The position numbers and the translations under genes are program-made. The notes below the pieces were generated by a model. The model saw only the letters and a list, made by a program, of their open reading frames with translations. It was not told the DNA's origin and did no database searches. A stretch of DNA of 64,000 bases from Clostridium porci. GTDB lineage: Bacteria; Bacillota; Clostridia; Lachnospirales; Lachnospiraceae. Shown here piece by piece: positions 33,093 through 41,297 of the stretch (positions are counted from its first letter, which is position 1; each line of letters begins with the position of its first letter). The stretch covers positions 62,001 through 126,000 of the forward strand of contig NZ_VUMD01000011.1 of NCBI RefSeq assembly GCF_009696375.1, given 5' to 3'.

Positions 33093-33301
33093 GGTTGACT
33101 TTCGCCTGGACACAAACCCTATACATAGTGGTGTATTATACAACCTTCAGTCATAAAAAGCAATCATTTTTTATTAACTTCTAAAAAAAAGCATGCTAAA
33201 GAAGCCTGTGAGTTCATAAAAAGCTTGCAGGTCTACTTTGCGTTTCCGTATTTCTTATCGTTAAAAAACATACTCGATACCCATTGGGTCAATCAAATAC
33301 T
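33093..33301. mobile_element. Invertible promoter segment (phase switch)
   Basis: 209 bp lie between the perfect inverted repeats. No gene is inside. On the minus strand it carries TTGCTT-17 bp-TATAAT, pointing toward the recombinase. Inversion would turn this promoter toward the adhesin and sortase genes. In the sequenced orientation the forward strand has only a poorer candidate (TTGACT at 33095, TATACA at 33120, 19-bp spacer). This is read as the OFF state. Confidence 0.82.
33135..33163 (-). promoter_or_regulatory. Promoter inside the invertible segment, now facing away from the adhesin
   Basis: Minus strand: -35 TTGCTT (complement of 33158-33163), 17-bp spacer, perfect -10 TATAAT (complement of 33135-33140). 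After inversion it would sit with its -10 near 33254-33259 and read rightward into 33499. Confidence 0.75.
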
Positions 33302-33328
33302 ATTACCACAGAATGTTGATTCTGCGGT
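33302..33328 (-). repeat. Right inverted repeat of the invertible segment
   Basis: Exact reverse complement of 33066-33092 over 27 bp. The match stops at both ends, so the repeat boundary is sharp. The 33329-33498 leader contains AAAGGAGGAG (33384-33393) and a possible 18-codon leader peptide from ATG 33405, which is weak. Confidence 0.93.
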
Positions 33329-33498
33329 ATGAATGGAAGAAAATATTAAGAAGAGTTGATTTTCAAGACATTTAATACAGGTGAAAGGAGGAGTGATACT
33401 GCACATGCTGGAAAACCAGAATAATAGAGAACGCGGACTACAGGGAATTGCTTGGAAATGAGGATACTATACAGTAAAACAAATGAAAGGAAAATACG

Positions 33499-34806
33499 AT
33501 GATAACGAGAACAATGAAAGCAAGGATGCTTTCTCTGGCTCTTAGTCTATTGATGATGGTGATACTGTTAGGTAACAGCCTGCTTGCTTACGCCGGAGCA
33601 GAAGGATTGTCTGATGTAAGGGCTGAGTCTATTGAGAAAGCAACTTCATCCGACGCCAGAAGAGAGGAAGTGAGCAGCGTAGAAATAGAAGAAGATGCTA
33701 ATACACTAAGAGAAGAAATAATAGAAGATATAGTTACTGCCACAGATTCAGAAGCGGATAAGATGGATGTGATCGATGGTGAAGTATTAGAGCTGCCGGA
33801 AACTCTTGCATTTAGAACCAGAGCGGCTATTCCAAATAATGATATGGATCTTGATGCAGATAGTTTATATTATGCCAAGGATAAGGGAGAATATTTATCT
33901 GTAGTGGATGCAGAAACCAAAGAAGTGGTAGAAGAATGGGCATTCTGTATACAGAGTAATTATGGAACACCGTCCTATTATGGTGGAGATAGCCATATAG
34001 GGGAATATAAACTTCTGGAGGAATATGATGCAAACGCATTGTATCAGGAGCTAAGAGAAGCCAGTCCGAAAGCAGACTCTGAAACCTGCTTTGTAAGAAT
34101 CAGAAATGCTATGTATCTTTTTGCCAGCGATCCAACAAAGATACAGGAAAGATATAGTCTTCCCCGATTTACTTTTTATACGCTGACACAGGATGAGATA
34201 TATGGATGGAGCAATGGTCAGAGAAAGACGAAGTATGGTGTGCAAAATTGGAACGATGCACGCAGTGAGATAGAAACTCTTATATTAAAGGATGATCTGA
34301 TTCCTTCAAATGTAGCTGTTGAGATGCGTATATATGACGCTCAGAGAAGAATAGGACATAGCGTACAGTCACTTGCAACATTAAGGATAGCTGAGGAAAT
34401 AGTTCCTGAGCTTCCTGAGGACAAGGCATCCTTACGAACCAGCGTGAGCATAGATGGAAGAAGCGCCAGTGACAAGGAGGCGTTACAGGAGGAAGCAGGC
34501 TCTAACAAAACAGTTGTGGATACAATAAGCTATAAGGGCCTGGTGCCAGGTAAGGAATACACCTTGACGGGAAGTCTGATGAAGATAGAGGGAGAACATG
34601 CAGTCCAGGTAGGAAAGAGCGTAAGCAAACGGTTTACCCCTGCGAAGGAGGAGGGAACAGAAAGCATAAGCTTTACCAATGTAACACTGGAAGCGGGAGT
34701 GACCTATGTGGTGTATGAGGAGGCAGAATCCACAGAGGAATTAACCTTTGCCACAGGAACCAAGAAGCACCGGATCGAGCATAAGGATAAGGACGACAAG
34801 GCCTAA
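33499..34806 (+). CDS. Thioester/VaFE surface adhesin, N-terminal part (ends at in-frame stop)
   Basis: 435 aa. A signal peptide (hydrophobic core about residues 10-30) leads to a thioester domain with the FCIQ motif (Cys150, Gln152) and the partner TQDEIYGW motif. An internal Cys-Gln thioester lets such adhesins bond covalently to host surfaces. A VaFE-type repeat follows from about residue 320. The frame ends at TAA 34804, but the same frame continues without another stop to 35418 and encodes the missing pilin domain and anchor. This is therefore the first part of one gene broken by a nonsense codon. It is the first gene after the invertible promoter. Confidence 0.85.
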   Translation: MITRTMKARMLSLALSLLMMVILLGNSLLAYAGAEGLSDVRAESIEKATSSDARREEVSSVEIEEDANTLREEIIEDIVTATDSEADKMDVIDGEVLELPETLAFRTRAAIPNNDMDLDADSLYYAKDKGEYLSVVDAETKEVVEEWAFCIQSNYGTPSYYGGDSHIGEYKLLEEYDANALYQELREASPKADSETCFVRIRNAMYLFASDPTKIQERYSLPRFTFYTLTQDEIYGWSNGQRKTKYGVQNWNDARSEIETLILKDDLIPSNVAVEMRIYDAQRRIGHSVQSLATLRIAEEIVPELPEDKASLRTSVSIDGRSASDKEALQEEAGSNKTVVDTISYKGLVPGKEYTLTGSLMKIEGEHAVQVGKSVSKRFTPAKEEGTESISFTNVTLEAGVTYVVYEEAESTEELTFATGTKKHRIEHKDKDDKA

Positions 34807-34809
34807 ACG

Positions 34810-35418
34810 GTGGTTGTGGAGAAGCCGGATACGCCGCCGGTAGGCGGAGAGAAGCCCAACCTACCTTCAAAAGGAGGCGGGGACAGTCATACACCTGGTT
34901 CAGCCAATGTTACGCTGACGGCGATTAAGACCGTGGACGGCCTCATTCCCAATGGAGATTCCTTCACCTTCCTTTTGAAGGATGAAAACGGACAAACGCT
35001 CCAGGCTAAAAATAATGAGGGCGGCAATATTACCTTTGACAGTATAGCCTTTAATCAGACTGGAACATTTATTTACTATATTACCGAGCAGCCAGGAGAG
35101 GATCGTGGCGTCAATTATGATACTGCCTCTTACAAGGTGCTTGTGACTGTAACACGGGAGTATGATTATACAGCAAGCGTGGTATACGAGAAAGAGGGAC
35201 AGCCATATGACGGAACGCCTGCCTTTGCTAATACCACAACGCCTGTATTGGAACGAGTGGGAGGCTTCAGGCTGGATATTGTACCCAAAACAGAGGATAC
35301 TAGTGGTATAGAAATCTGGGCAATGCTTGCGGCACTTTCCTTCCTGAGTCCGTGCAGCCTGTATCTTTGTGGGAACAGGAAAAAAGGGCAGTATAAAGGA
35401 AAGCGTGGAAACCGTTAA
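34810..35418 (+). CDS. Adhesin C-terminal part: Spy0128-type pilin domain and sortase anchor
   Basis: About 202 aa in the same frame as the gene before it, one stop and one codon later. There is no ribosome site before GTG 34810, so it is not an independent start. It contains a Pro-rich linker, a Spy0128/FctA isopeptide pilin domain (SANVTLTAIKTVDG to AFANTT), a sorting-like motif VPKTED, a membrane helix and a basic tail. The sortase B gene downstream is the probable partner. A single C-to-T change (CAA to TAA) would explain the split. Confidence 0.75.
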   Translation: MVVEKPDTPPVGGEKPNLPSKGGGDSHTPGSANVTLTAIKTVDGLIPNGDSFTFLLKDENGQTLQAKNNEGGNITFDSIAFNQTGTFIYYITEQPGEDRGVNYDTASYKVLVTVTREYDYTASVVYEKEGQPYDGTPAFANTTTPVLERVGGFRLDIVPKTEDTSGIEIWAMLAALSFLSPCSLYLCGNRKKGQYKGKRGNR

Positions 35419-35499
35419 TATAAATCATTGATTTATGGCTGGGAGCTATGGAAAACCCACGGCTTTCAGTCAAATATCAAACAAAGGAGAAAAACAGAG

Positions 35500-35613
35500 A
35501 TGCATCAAAACGAATTGGTTTTCCACATTATAAAGTCAATTCCTGACGCGAAGGTATCTGTATTTGAGCTGTGCGGAAAGCAGGATGGGAAGGTAAACAG
35601 CAGGTATGAATAG
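35500..35613 (+). CDS. Small ORF between adhesin and sortase
   Basis: 37 codons from ATG 35500 with AAAGGAG 10 nt upstream. It overlaps the sortase start by 8 bp, so it may serve translational coupling. The product is not recognised and has no signal peptide. Confidence 0.35.
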   Translation: MHQNELVFHIIKSIPDAKVSVFELCGKQDGKVNSRYE

Positions 35614-36448
35614 ACCGGATCAATCAGACAGACTGATACAGAGAGGCAGATCACGCCGCAGAAGGAGGCGTTGGTATGTATTGCCGGGGCTGGCCTTTTG
35701 TGCCACTTTATTTTGCGTTTCATTATTTATGCTGCTTTCTGGCTTGCTGGGATTATCCAAAGACCAGACAGACTTTGGAAAGCTTTCTGCCAGGGTAAGG
35801 AAAGAGCCTTTGGTGGCAGCAGAACTAAGTGCTTCTATTATGAAAACCTCCGTAGTTCCTATATCAGAACCTTCCCCCTTGCCCCAGTATGCGGAGCTGG
35901 CAAAGGAAAATAGCGATTTGTTTGGCTGGATCAAGATTGAAGGGACGAAGGTAGATTATCCGGTGATGTATACGCCGGACGAACCAGAATACTATCTCCA
36001 CAGAGCATTTGATAAAACAAAATCCACAAGCGGAATCCCCTTTCTGGACGGAGACTATAAGGAACAGGGGAGCAACTACCTTATATACGGTCATAACATG
36101 AAAAATGGGACAATGTTTAAGACCCTGCTATCCTATAAGGATAAAGAATTTTATAGGAAGCATTCCACCATAGCATTTGATACGATTTATGAAACAGGAA
36201 CATATGAGGTTGTGGGAGCCTTCTATTCCAGGGTTTTTTATCAGAATGAGCAAGGTGTGTTCCGTTTTTATAAATATACTGATTTGAGCAGTCCTTCGGT
36301 ATTTTCCGAGTATGTGGAAAAAGTGAAAAAGGCTTCTCTGTATGATACCGGAATATCTGCGAGCTATGGAGATACGTTATTAACATTGATTACCTGTAGT
36401 TATCATACGGAGCATGGACGGTTTGTGGTTGTAGCTCGAAAGAAATGA
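35606..36448 (+). CDS. srtB: Class B sortase
   Basis: 280 aa. A basic N-terminus and one membrane anchor (about residues 25-48) are followed by the extracellular sortase barrel. Catalytic His lies in LIYGHNMKNG, Cys in LITCSYHTEHGRF, and Arg in the same last strand. The spacing and the YGHNM motif are class B. It would join the adhesin to peptidoglycan or polymerise it. It ends the phase-switch operon. Confidence 0.92.
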   Translation: MNRPDQSDRLIQRGRSRRRRRRWYVLPGLAFCATLFCVSLFMLLSGLLGLSKDQTDFGKLSARVRKEPLVAAELSASIMKTSVVPISEPSPLPQYAELAKENSDLFGWIKIEGTKVDYPVMYTPDEPEYYLHRAFDKTKSTSGIPFLDGDYKEQGSNYLIYGHNMKNGTMFKTLLSYKDKEFYRKHSTIAFDTIYETGTYEVVGAFYSRVFYQNEQGVFRFYKYTDLSSPSVFSEYVEKVKKASLYDTGISASYGDTLLTLITCSYHTEHGRFVVVARKK

Positions 36449-36805
36449 GATACAGGATACATGTTTGCTTGTCCATGACCAGATGTATGCCGTGGTGCTA
36501 CTATGTGTAAACAAACTTATTATAATATGTTGCTGTCTCTGAAAAACAAAGGTGTAATTATCTATAAGCATTCCAACTTGACCAATGATGTTGATATAAC
36601 CAGTTTGGACAATGACTTTTCATATCCATCTGCGTATAAAGAAGGTTATATTAAACAGGAAAGTATTATATTACATATCTGGCGTCTATATTTAACCCCA
36701 GAAGGCCGGAAACTGAAAACGCACAGAAACAAGAATATGTTGTATATGTTAGCATCGCTTGACAAGGGCACACAGGCGATGCAAAGTGTTTGTTGAATTT
36801 CAAAG

Positions 36806-37824
36806 TTAGATTTTCCACTCAATCGACACATGGTCGCTGGTGGCGCGGATTTGAGAGATCAGGCCATCGGCCGCTTGCCGCCTGTCCTCAAAATCAATGT
36901 TCAGCCAGTTATCCAGATGGGCCGGCATGAGCTCGGCCTGTCCAGCCGGCCTTGTTTCCGCCGGCATTTCCGCGATGGCCTTAATCAGCGTTTGGCGGTG
37001 GGTATCCAGCTCCTCAATCTTGCGTTGGCATAGGAGAGCAAAACTGCGTTTGTCCCGGCGAAGTCCGCCGCCTCGTTGACTACTACCGTCCCTTGACTCT
37101 TGAAAAATTCATACATTTCCAAGTCCGCCTGTGCATAAATGGGATTTTGGAGCAGTTGGGAGATAAAACCCCGTTTGAGCTCCTTATCATAAATCTTGAT
37201 CCCCATTTCCGCAAAGTGCTGGGCAATGTCCCCGAATGAGGTGGAGGGGCCGGCGTACATTTCAAACATGAGCCGGGCAATATCCGCGCACTCTTCATCG
37301 GGCACCATCATTTTTGTGCGGATACCCTGAATGGTGGTGGGCTCCAGCTTGAAATAAAAGGGGGCTGCGCCGCTCATGTGGAAACCACGCTGGCACCGGG
37401 AGTAGTAGGCGTCCGTCACACGCTTCTGGATCGTTTTCTGTTCCAGTTGGGCGAACACGATGCAGATATTGAGCATCGCCCGGCCCATCGGGGGCGAGGT
37501 ATCGAACTTTTCCGTTGAGGACACAAACTCCACATTGTATGCCTGAAAGGTCTCCATCATGGTTGCAAAGTCCAGAATGGAGCGGCTGATGCGATCCAGC
37601 TTGTAAACAACAACCTTTTTTATCAGGCCCCGCTTAATATCCGCCAGAAGCTCGTGAAACTTGGGCCGGTCTGTGTTCTTGCCGGAATAGCCCTTGTCCG
37701 TGTATTCCTGGAAGCTGCCTCCCCGCAATTCATATTTGCAAAACTCGATCTGGCCTTCAATGCTGATGCTGTCCTTGCGGTCTGCCGGCTGACTGCTATA
37801 AATAGCGTCTATATGATTTTCCAT
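36806..37824 (-). pseudogene. Large serine recombinase, decayed
   Basis: The N-terminal resolvase domain is recognisable (DSISIEGQIEFCKYE, YKLDRISRSILDF, FEMYAGPSTS recombinase region). The catalytic segment that should read YSRQS reads YSSQP: both the Arg and the nucleophilic Ser are gone. Near 37030 the frame shifts. The rest of the natural C-terminus (RKIEELDTHRQTLIKAIAEM onward to TAA at 36806) lies in another frame. The protein is also shorter than the usual 500 or so residues. AAAGGAGACC precedes the start at 37824. The high GC of 36.8-38.9 kb differs from its neighbours and marks imported DNA. Confidence 0.82.
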
Positions 37825-38061
37825 GTTGGTCTCCTTTCCGTATCGGAACGGGGCTGCCAACCTTTACATCGCCGGCACAAGCTTTAATCATTCGCAACCG
37901 TCTAAAGCCGATTGCTCATTCATGCCGCGGTGCCTCCTCTCCTCACAAAGTCTGCGACTTTGCGGGGTTCCCCTTTATTATAACTCTGGCGGCCCCGCCC
38001 TGCAAGGCTGTCCCACCCCTGGCCGCCGTGACCAGAAATGCCGGAGCGGGAAAGACAAGGT

Positions 38062-38090
38062 TTGACAAAATGCGCTCTGTGGGGTAAAAT
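38062..38090 (+). promoter_or_regulatory. Strong promoter inside the element remnant
   Basis: TTGACA (38062-38067), 17 bp and TAAAAT (38085-38090), reading rightward into the 25-codon ORF at 38181. Confidence 0.7.
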
Positions 38091-38180
38091 GAATTCGCCC
38101 CGCAAGGGGCAGGGCGTTGTCATAAGACGGAGCAACCCGTGGCAGGCGGTTAGCCACATCACCCGAAAGGGGGTGAGGCC

Positions 38181-38258
38181 ATGCGCATCACATTACATAT
38201 CGGAGCCTTTACGGTAACGATCATTGTGAAAAGCAGAAACCGCCACTCTGCCAAGTGA
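38181..38258 (+). CDS. 25-aa basic peptide ORF of the element remnant
   Basis: MRITLHIGAFTVTIIVKSRN and five further residues ending in K. A GGGGGTGAGG ribosome site and the promoter at 38062 precede it. Its last codons sit in a hairpin (GAAACCG/CGGTTTC, about 38235-38265), so it looks like a leader peptide or an attenuator. It is intact while everything around it is decayed. The function is unknown. Confidence 0.5.
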   Translation: MRITLHIGAFTVTIIVKSRNRHSAK

Positions 38259-38369
38259 CGGTTTCCAAGGTTTAAATTTGTAAACTCGTTTCTGGGCTAA
38301 CCGCTTGTCGGCAACGCCCTTTCTATGTTTATTATACTACGCGCCGGGGGATTGTCAAGTCGCCCGGAT

Positions 38370-38890
38370 TTATTTTTGCAACTCGGCGGCTTTCTTGAAG
38401 CGATACCCCACAACTCGGACGGTTTCGATGGGATCGTCCTCCAGCTTTTTTCGGAGCCTCCGCATACTGACCGGATGGCGTTGCTTTCGTCCCCCATGAA
38501 GTCATCGCCCCAAACATGGAGGCGGATCTGCTCATGGGTCAGCACCTGCCCGGCATGGATCGCCAGCAGATGGAGCAGATCAATTTCCCGTCCGTTGTAG
38601 CAGACATACCGGGTTATGGGGGGGGGGGGGTAGATCCGCATATCTCAAAGTTGACAATGGTATAGCGCTGCTCACTGGGCGGGGCATTGTATCTCCGCAT
38701 CAGGGCCTGCACCCGGAACAGACACTCACGGGGGACAAGGGGCTTTTCCATGAAATCGTCCGCGCCCATTTGATAGGCCCGCTCCTTGCTTTCATAGTCG
38801 CTCTGCGAGGACAGCACAAGGATGGGCATATCCCGCATATTCCGCATGAAGCGGAGCAGCCGCAGCCCGTCCTGATCGGAGAAAGCAGAT
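38370..38890 (-). pseudogene. OmpR/VanR-type response regulator, truncated and frameshifted
   Basis: The 5' half of the receiver domain is missing; what remains begins near SDQDGLRLLRFM and includes LVLSSQSDYES and the KPLVPRE end. A run of 13 G on the plus strand (38618-38630) then breaks the frame. The winged helix continues as ITRYVCYNGREIDLLHLLA in another frame. A second shift near 38470 moves the natural end (RRLRKKLEDDP to ELQK and TAA at 38370) to a third frame. It is probably a relic of a Tn1549-like or similar conjugative element. Confidence 0.8.
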
Positions 38891-38891
38891 A

Positions 38892-38945
38892 AAACGGCCT
38901 TTACACCCGCCCAGACTCATTTAAAGGCCGTTTAAAGCCGTTATT
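38892..38945. terminator. Inverted repeat at the relic boundary
   Basis: AAACGGCCTTTA (38892-38903) and TAAAGGCCGTTT (38922-38933) are perfect 12-bp arms; TTATTTTTTT follows a few bases later. It is a terminator-like structure at the point where the response regulator relic begins. Confidence 0.55.
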
Positions 38946-39082
38946 TTTTTGGATATTCTATTGGTAGTGAGAGAGCGTCTAATCCAATCCTTCTGAAGCC
39001 AATTTGTGATTGCACTAGCGGTCTTAAACCGTACTCAGCATTCATTCTCCATTGCCCCTAGGGGACGGGGGAAAGGCCTGGA

Positions 39083-39321
39083 CTATCTATCTCCTCTTGT
39101 TTGATTAGATTCAGCCAGGGGAACATTAAGAGAAATCTTTGTACTTGATTTTCCCTTAGGTCTGCCAACTTTAGGAGTTTTTTTGGTAGGTGTCTTAGGT
39201 GTTGCAGCCTTTGTATTCGGCTTTTCTTCTGTCTTTTTAGGTTCTGCCTTAGGTTTTCTTTAACTTCTGTCGTGGTGGTTATAAGGGCTTTTGCTGTGGT
39301 CTGTGTGGTTTCCTTTATCAT
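39083..39321 (-). pseudogene. Lys/Thr/Pro-rich protein fragment with AT-hook-like GRPKG
   Basis: The frame from ATG 39321 starts plausibly (MIKETTQTTAKALITTT), then shifts by one base near 39240. After the shift another frame reads a low-complexity Lys-Thr-Pro stretch with VGRPKGKSSTKISLNVPLA and stops at 39083. It looks like one small DNA-binding-like gene with a frameshift. The wider 38946-39345 gap has nothing else. Confidence 0.35.
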
Positions 39322-39345
39322 TTAGAATAAAGCCCGAATGCTTGG

Positions 39346-39373
39346 CGCCGTGATGTAGATCACGGCGTTTTTT
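39346..39373 (+). terminator. Orphan terminator before asrA
   Basis: CGCCGTGAT-GTAG-ATCACGGCG is a perfect 9-bp stem followed by TTTTTT. No intact plus-strand gene precedes it, so the gene it served has probably been lost. Confidence 0.85.
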
Positions 39374-39442
39374 GTGCATTTCTGCCATACTTTATATGTA
39401 TCGTTTAAAATTTATTTAACATAAACAGAGGAGAGTACCAAG

Positions 39443-40486
39443 ATGGGATATCAATTACAGAAAGGTGAGATGCAGCAGCTGTTTGATGCTTTAAGCCGCG
39501 ATTACATTCTTCTGGGCCCTGTAAAGAGGAAGGGAGAAGGAATGTATTCGGACACGGATGTAGTTCGTTACGGCGAGCTAAAGCAGTGGAAGGATTTGGA
39601 ATGGGATGTAAAGTCTCACTATTCCTTTAAGGAAGCGATTCTTCCAATCACACAGATTCTCTTTTATTTTATAGAGGATGAAATAAAGGAGGCGGATGCA
39701 GAGCACAGGAAGCCGGCTGTTGTATTTATGCGAAGCTGTGATGTTCACGCTTTGAAACGGCTGGACGAGATTTATCTGAGGAACCGTTTTGAGGACTACT
39801 ATTATAAGCGGCTTAGGGAAAAGGTTAAAATCGTTCTGATGGGATGTGAGAGCAGCTGTAAAAGTGGCTTTTGCGTTTCCATGGGAACCAACAGAACCGA
39901 GGATTATGATTGTGCGGTCAACATAAGACAGAATGGAGAAGCTGCTGAGCTAGACAGCAGATGGGTTGTGCTGGATGAACTGCTGGGGGGATCAGATAGG
40001 GCTTTGGGCAAATCGGCTTTCAAAAGTCTGATGCTTAAAAGTGTAATTCCTGATTCCGTTACAGAGAACTGGGTTAAAGTAGCTGTCCCTAAAAACTGCG
40101 GTTCGGATCTGGTTCATGGAGACTTCTGGAAGGAGTATGACAGCCGCTGTATTGCCTGCGGCCGCTGCAATTTTGTCTGTCCCACCTGCACCTGCTTTAC
40201 CATGCAGGATATTTTCTACCAGGACAACGGCAGGTCAGGGGAGCGCCGGAGGGTTCACGCTTCCTGTATGGTGGATGGATATACCGATGTAGCCGGAGGC
40301 GGCTCCTATCGGAAGTCCAATGGACAGAGGATGCGGTTTAAGGTTCTTCACAAGATTTCCGATTTCAAGAAGCAGTTCGGCTATCAGATGTGCGTAGGCT
40401 GCGGCCGCTGCGATGACATTTGCCCGGAATATATATCGTTTTCGGACTGTGTAAACCGCATTGCGGATATGGAACAGGAGGTGTAA
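39443..40486 (+). CDS. asrA: Anaerobic sulfite reductase subunit A
   Basis: 347 aa. The family core (VFMRSCDVHALKRLDEIYLRN, MGCESSCKSGFCVS) is followed by two C-terminal 4Fe-4S motifs (CIACGRCNFVCPTCTC and CVGCGRCDDICPEY). AsrA carries electrons from the flavin subunit to the siroheme subunit in NADH-dependent reduction of sulfite to sulfide. GAGGAG precedes the ATG. First gene of asrABC. Confidence 0.93.
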   Translation: MGYQLQKGEMQQLFDALSRDYILLGPVKRKGEGMYSDTDVVRYGELKQWKDLEWDVKSHYSFKEAILPITQILFYFIEDEIKEADAEHRKPAVVFMRSCDVHALKRLDEIYLRNRFEDYYYKRLREKVKIVLMGCESSCKSGFCVSMGTNRTEDYDCAVNIRQNGEAAELDSRWVVLDELLGGSDRALGKSAFKSLMLKSVIPDSVTENWVKVAVPKNCGSDLVHGDFWKEYDSRCIACGRCNFVCPTCTCFTMQDIFYQDNGRSGERRRVHASCMVDGYTDVAGGGSYRKSNGQRMRFKVLHKISDFKKQFGYQMCVGCGRCDDICPEYISFSDCVNRIADMEQEV

Positions 40487-40490
40487 AGGG

Positions 40491-41285
40491 ATGAGAAAGC
40501 AGGAGTATGCTCCATTTTTATCGCAGATACAAGGTGTAAAGAAGCATACAGACATAGAATATACCTTTTCTGTGTCCTATAGCGGGGAAGTGAAGCCGGG
40601 ACAGTTTTTCGAGGTGTCCATACCAAAATACGGGGAGGCTCCCATCTCGGTCAGCGGTATAGGAAAGGACTATGTGGATCTCACCATCCGCCGTGTGGGC
40701 AAGGTGACAGATGAGGTGTTTGAGCGATACCAGGGGGATAAGCTTTTCATGAGGGGCCCCTACGGAAATGGCTTTGATGTAAACGACTATAAGGACAGCG
40801 AGCTGGTGATCATTGTCGGAGGAACAGGGGTATCCCCAGTGAGAGGAGTCATTGAGTATTTTTCAGAGCACAGGGAGCAGAGGCAGTCCATGACCTTGAT
40901 AGCCGGCTTTAAAAGCCCTCATGATATACTGTTCAAAGACGACTTTAAGCGCTGGGAGAAGCACATGAACCTGATTCTTACGGTAGACGGGGCAGAGGAG
41001 GGCTACCAGGGAAGGGTGGGCCTTGTGACAAGGTATATTCCTGAGATAAAGCTTGCAGATGCCTCCAGAGCAAAAGCGGTTGTGGTAGGCCCCCCTGCTA
41101 TGATGCGCTTTTCTGTTATGGGACTTTTGGAGCGGGGCTTTGCTGAGGAGCATATCTGGGTTTCCTATGAGCGGAAGATGTGCTGCGGTATTGGCAAATG
41201 CGGCCATTGCAGGATCGGTCACAAGTATGTATGTGTGGACGGGCCTGTATTCCCGTATACAATAGGAAAGAAGCTTTTGGATTAG
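40491..41285 (+). CDS. asrB: Anaerobic sulfite reductase subunit B
   Basis: 264 aa ferredoxin-NAD(P)+ reductase-like subunit. An FAD-binding barrel is followed by an NAD(P) domain (LVIIVGGTGVSPVRG) and a C-terminal Cys-rich 2Fe-2S site (CCGIGKCGHCRIG then YVCVDGP). It draws electrons from NADH. The start at 40491 follows AAAGGG and gives the family N-terminus; it is 4 bp after asrA. Confidence 0.93.
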   Translation: MRKQEYAPFLSQIQGVKKHTDIEYTFSVSYSGEVKPGQFFEVSIPKYGEAPISVSGIGKDYVDLTIRRVGKVTDEVFERYQGDKLFMRGPYGNGFDVNDYKDSELVIIVGGTGVSPVRGVIEYFSEHREQRQSMTLIAGFKSPHDILFKDDFKRWEKHMNLILTVDGAEEGYQGRVGLVTRYIPEIKLADASRAKAVVVGPPAMMRFSVMGLLERGFAEEHIWVSYERKMCCGIGKCGHCRIGHKYVCVDGPVFPYTIGKKLLD

Positions 41286-41297
41286 GAGGCGGCAGCG

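Noticed and set aside
33393-33461. Short leader ORF between the switch and the adhesin
   Set aside because: The GTG start is only 1 nt from the ribosome site and the ATG at 33405 is distant from it; the product shows no pattern.
36503-36796. Open frame of 97 codons after the sortase gene
   Set aside because: No ribosome site, no recognisable domain, and it lies in the decayed zone beside the element relic.
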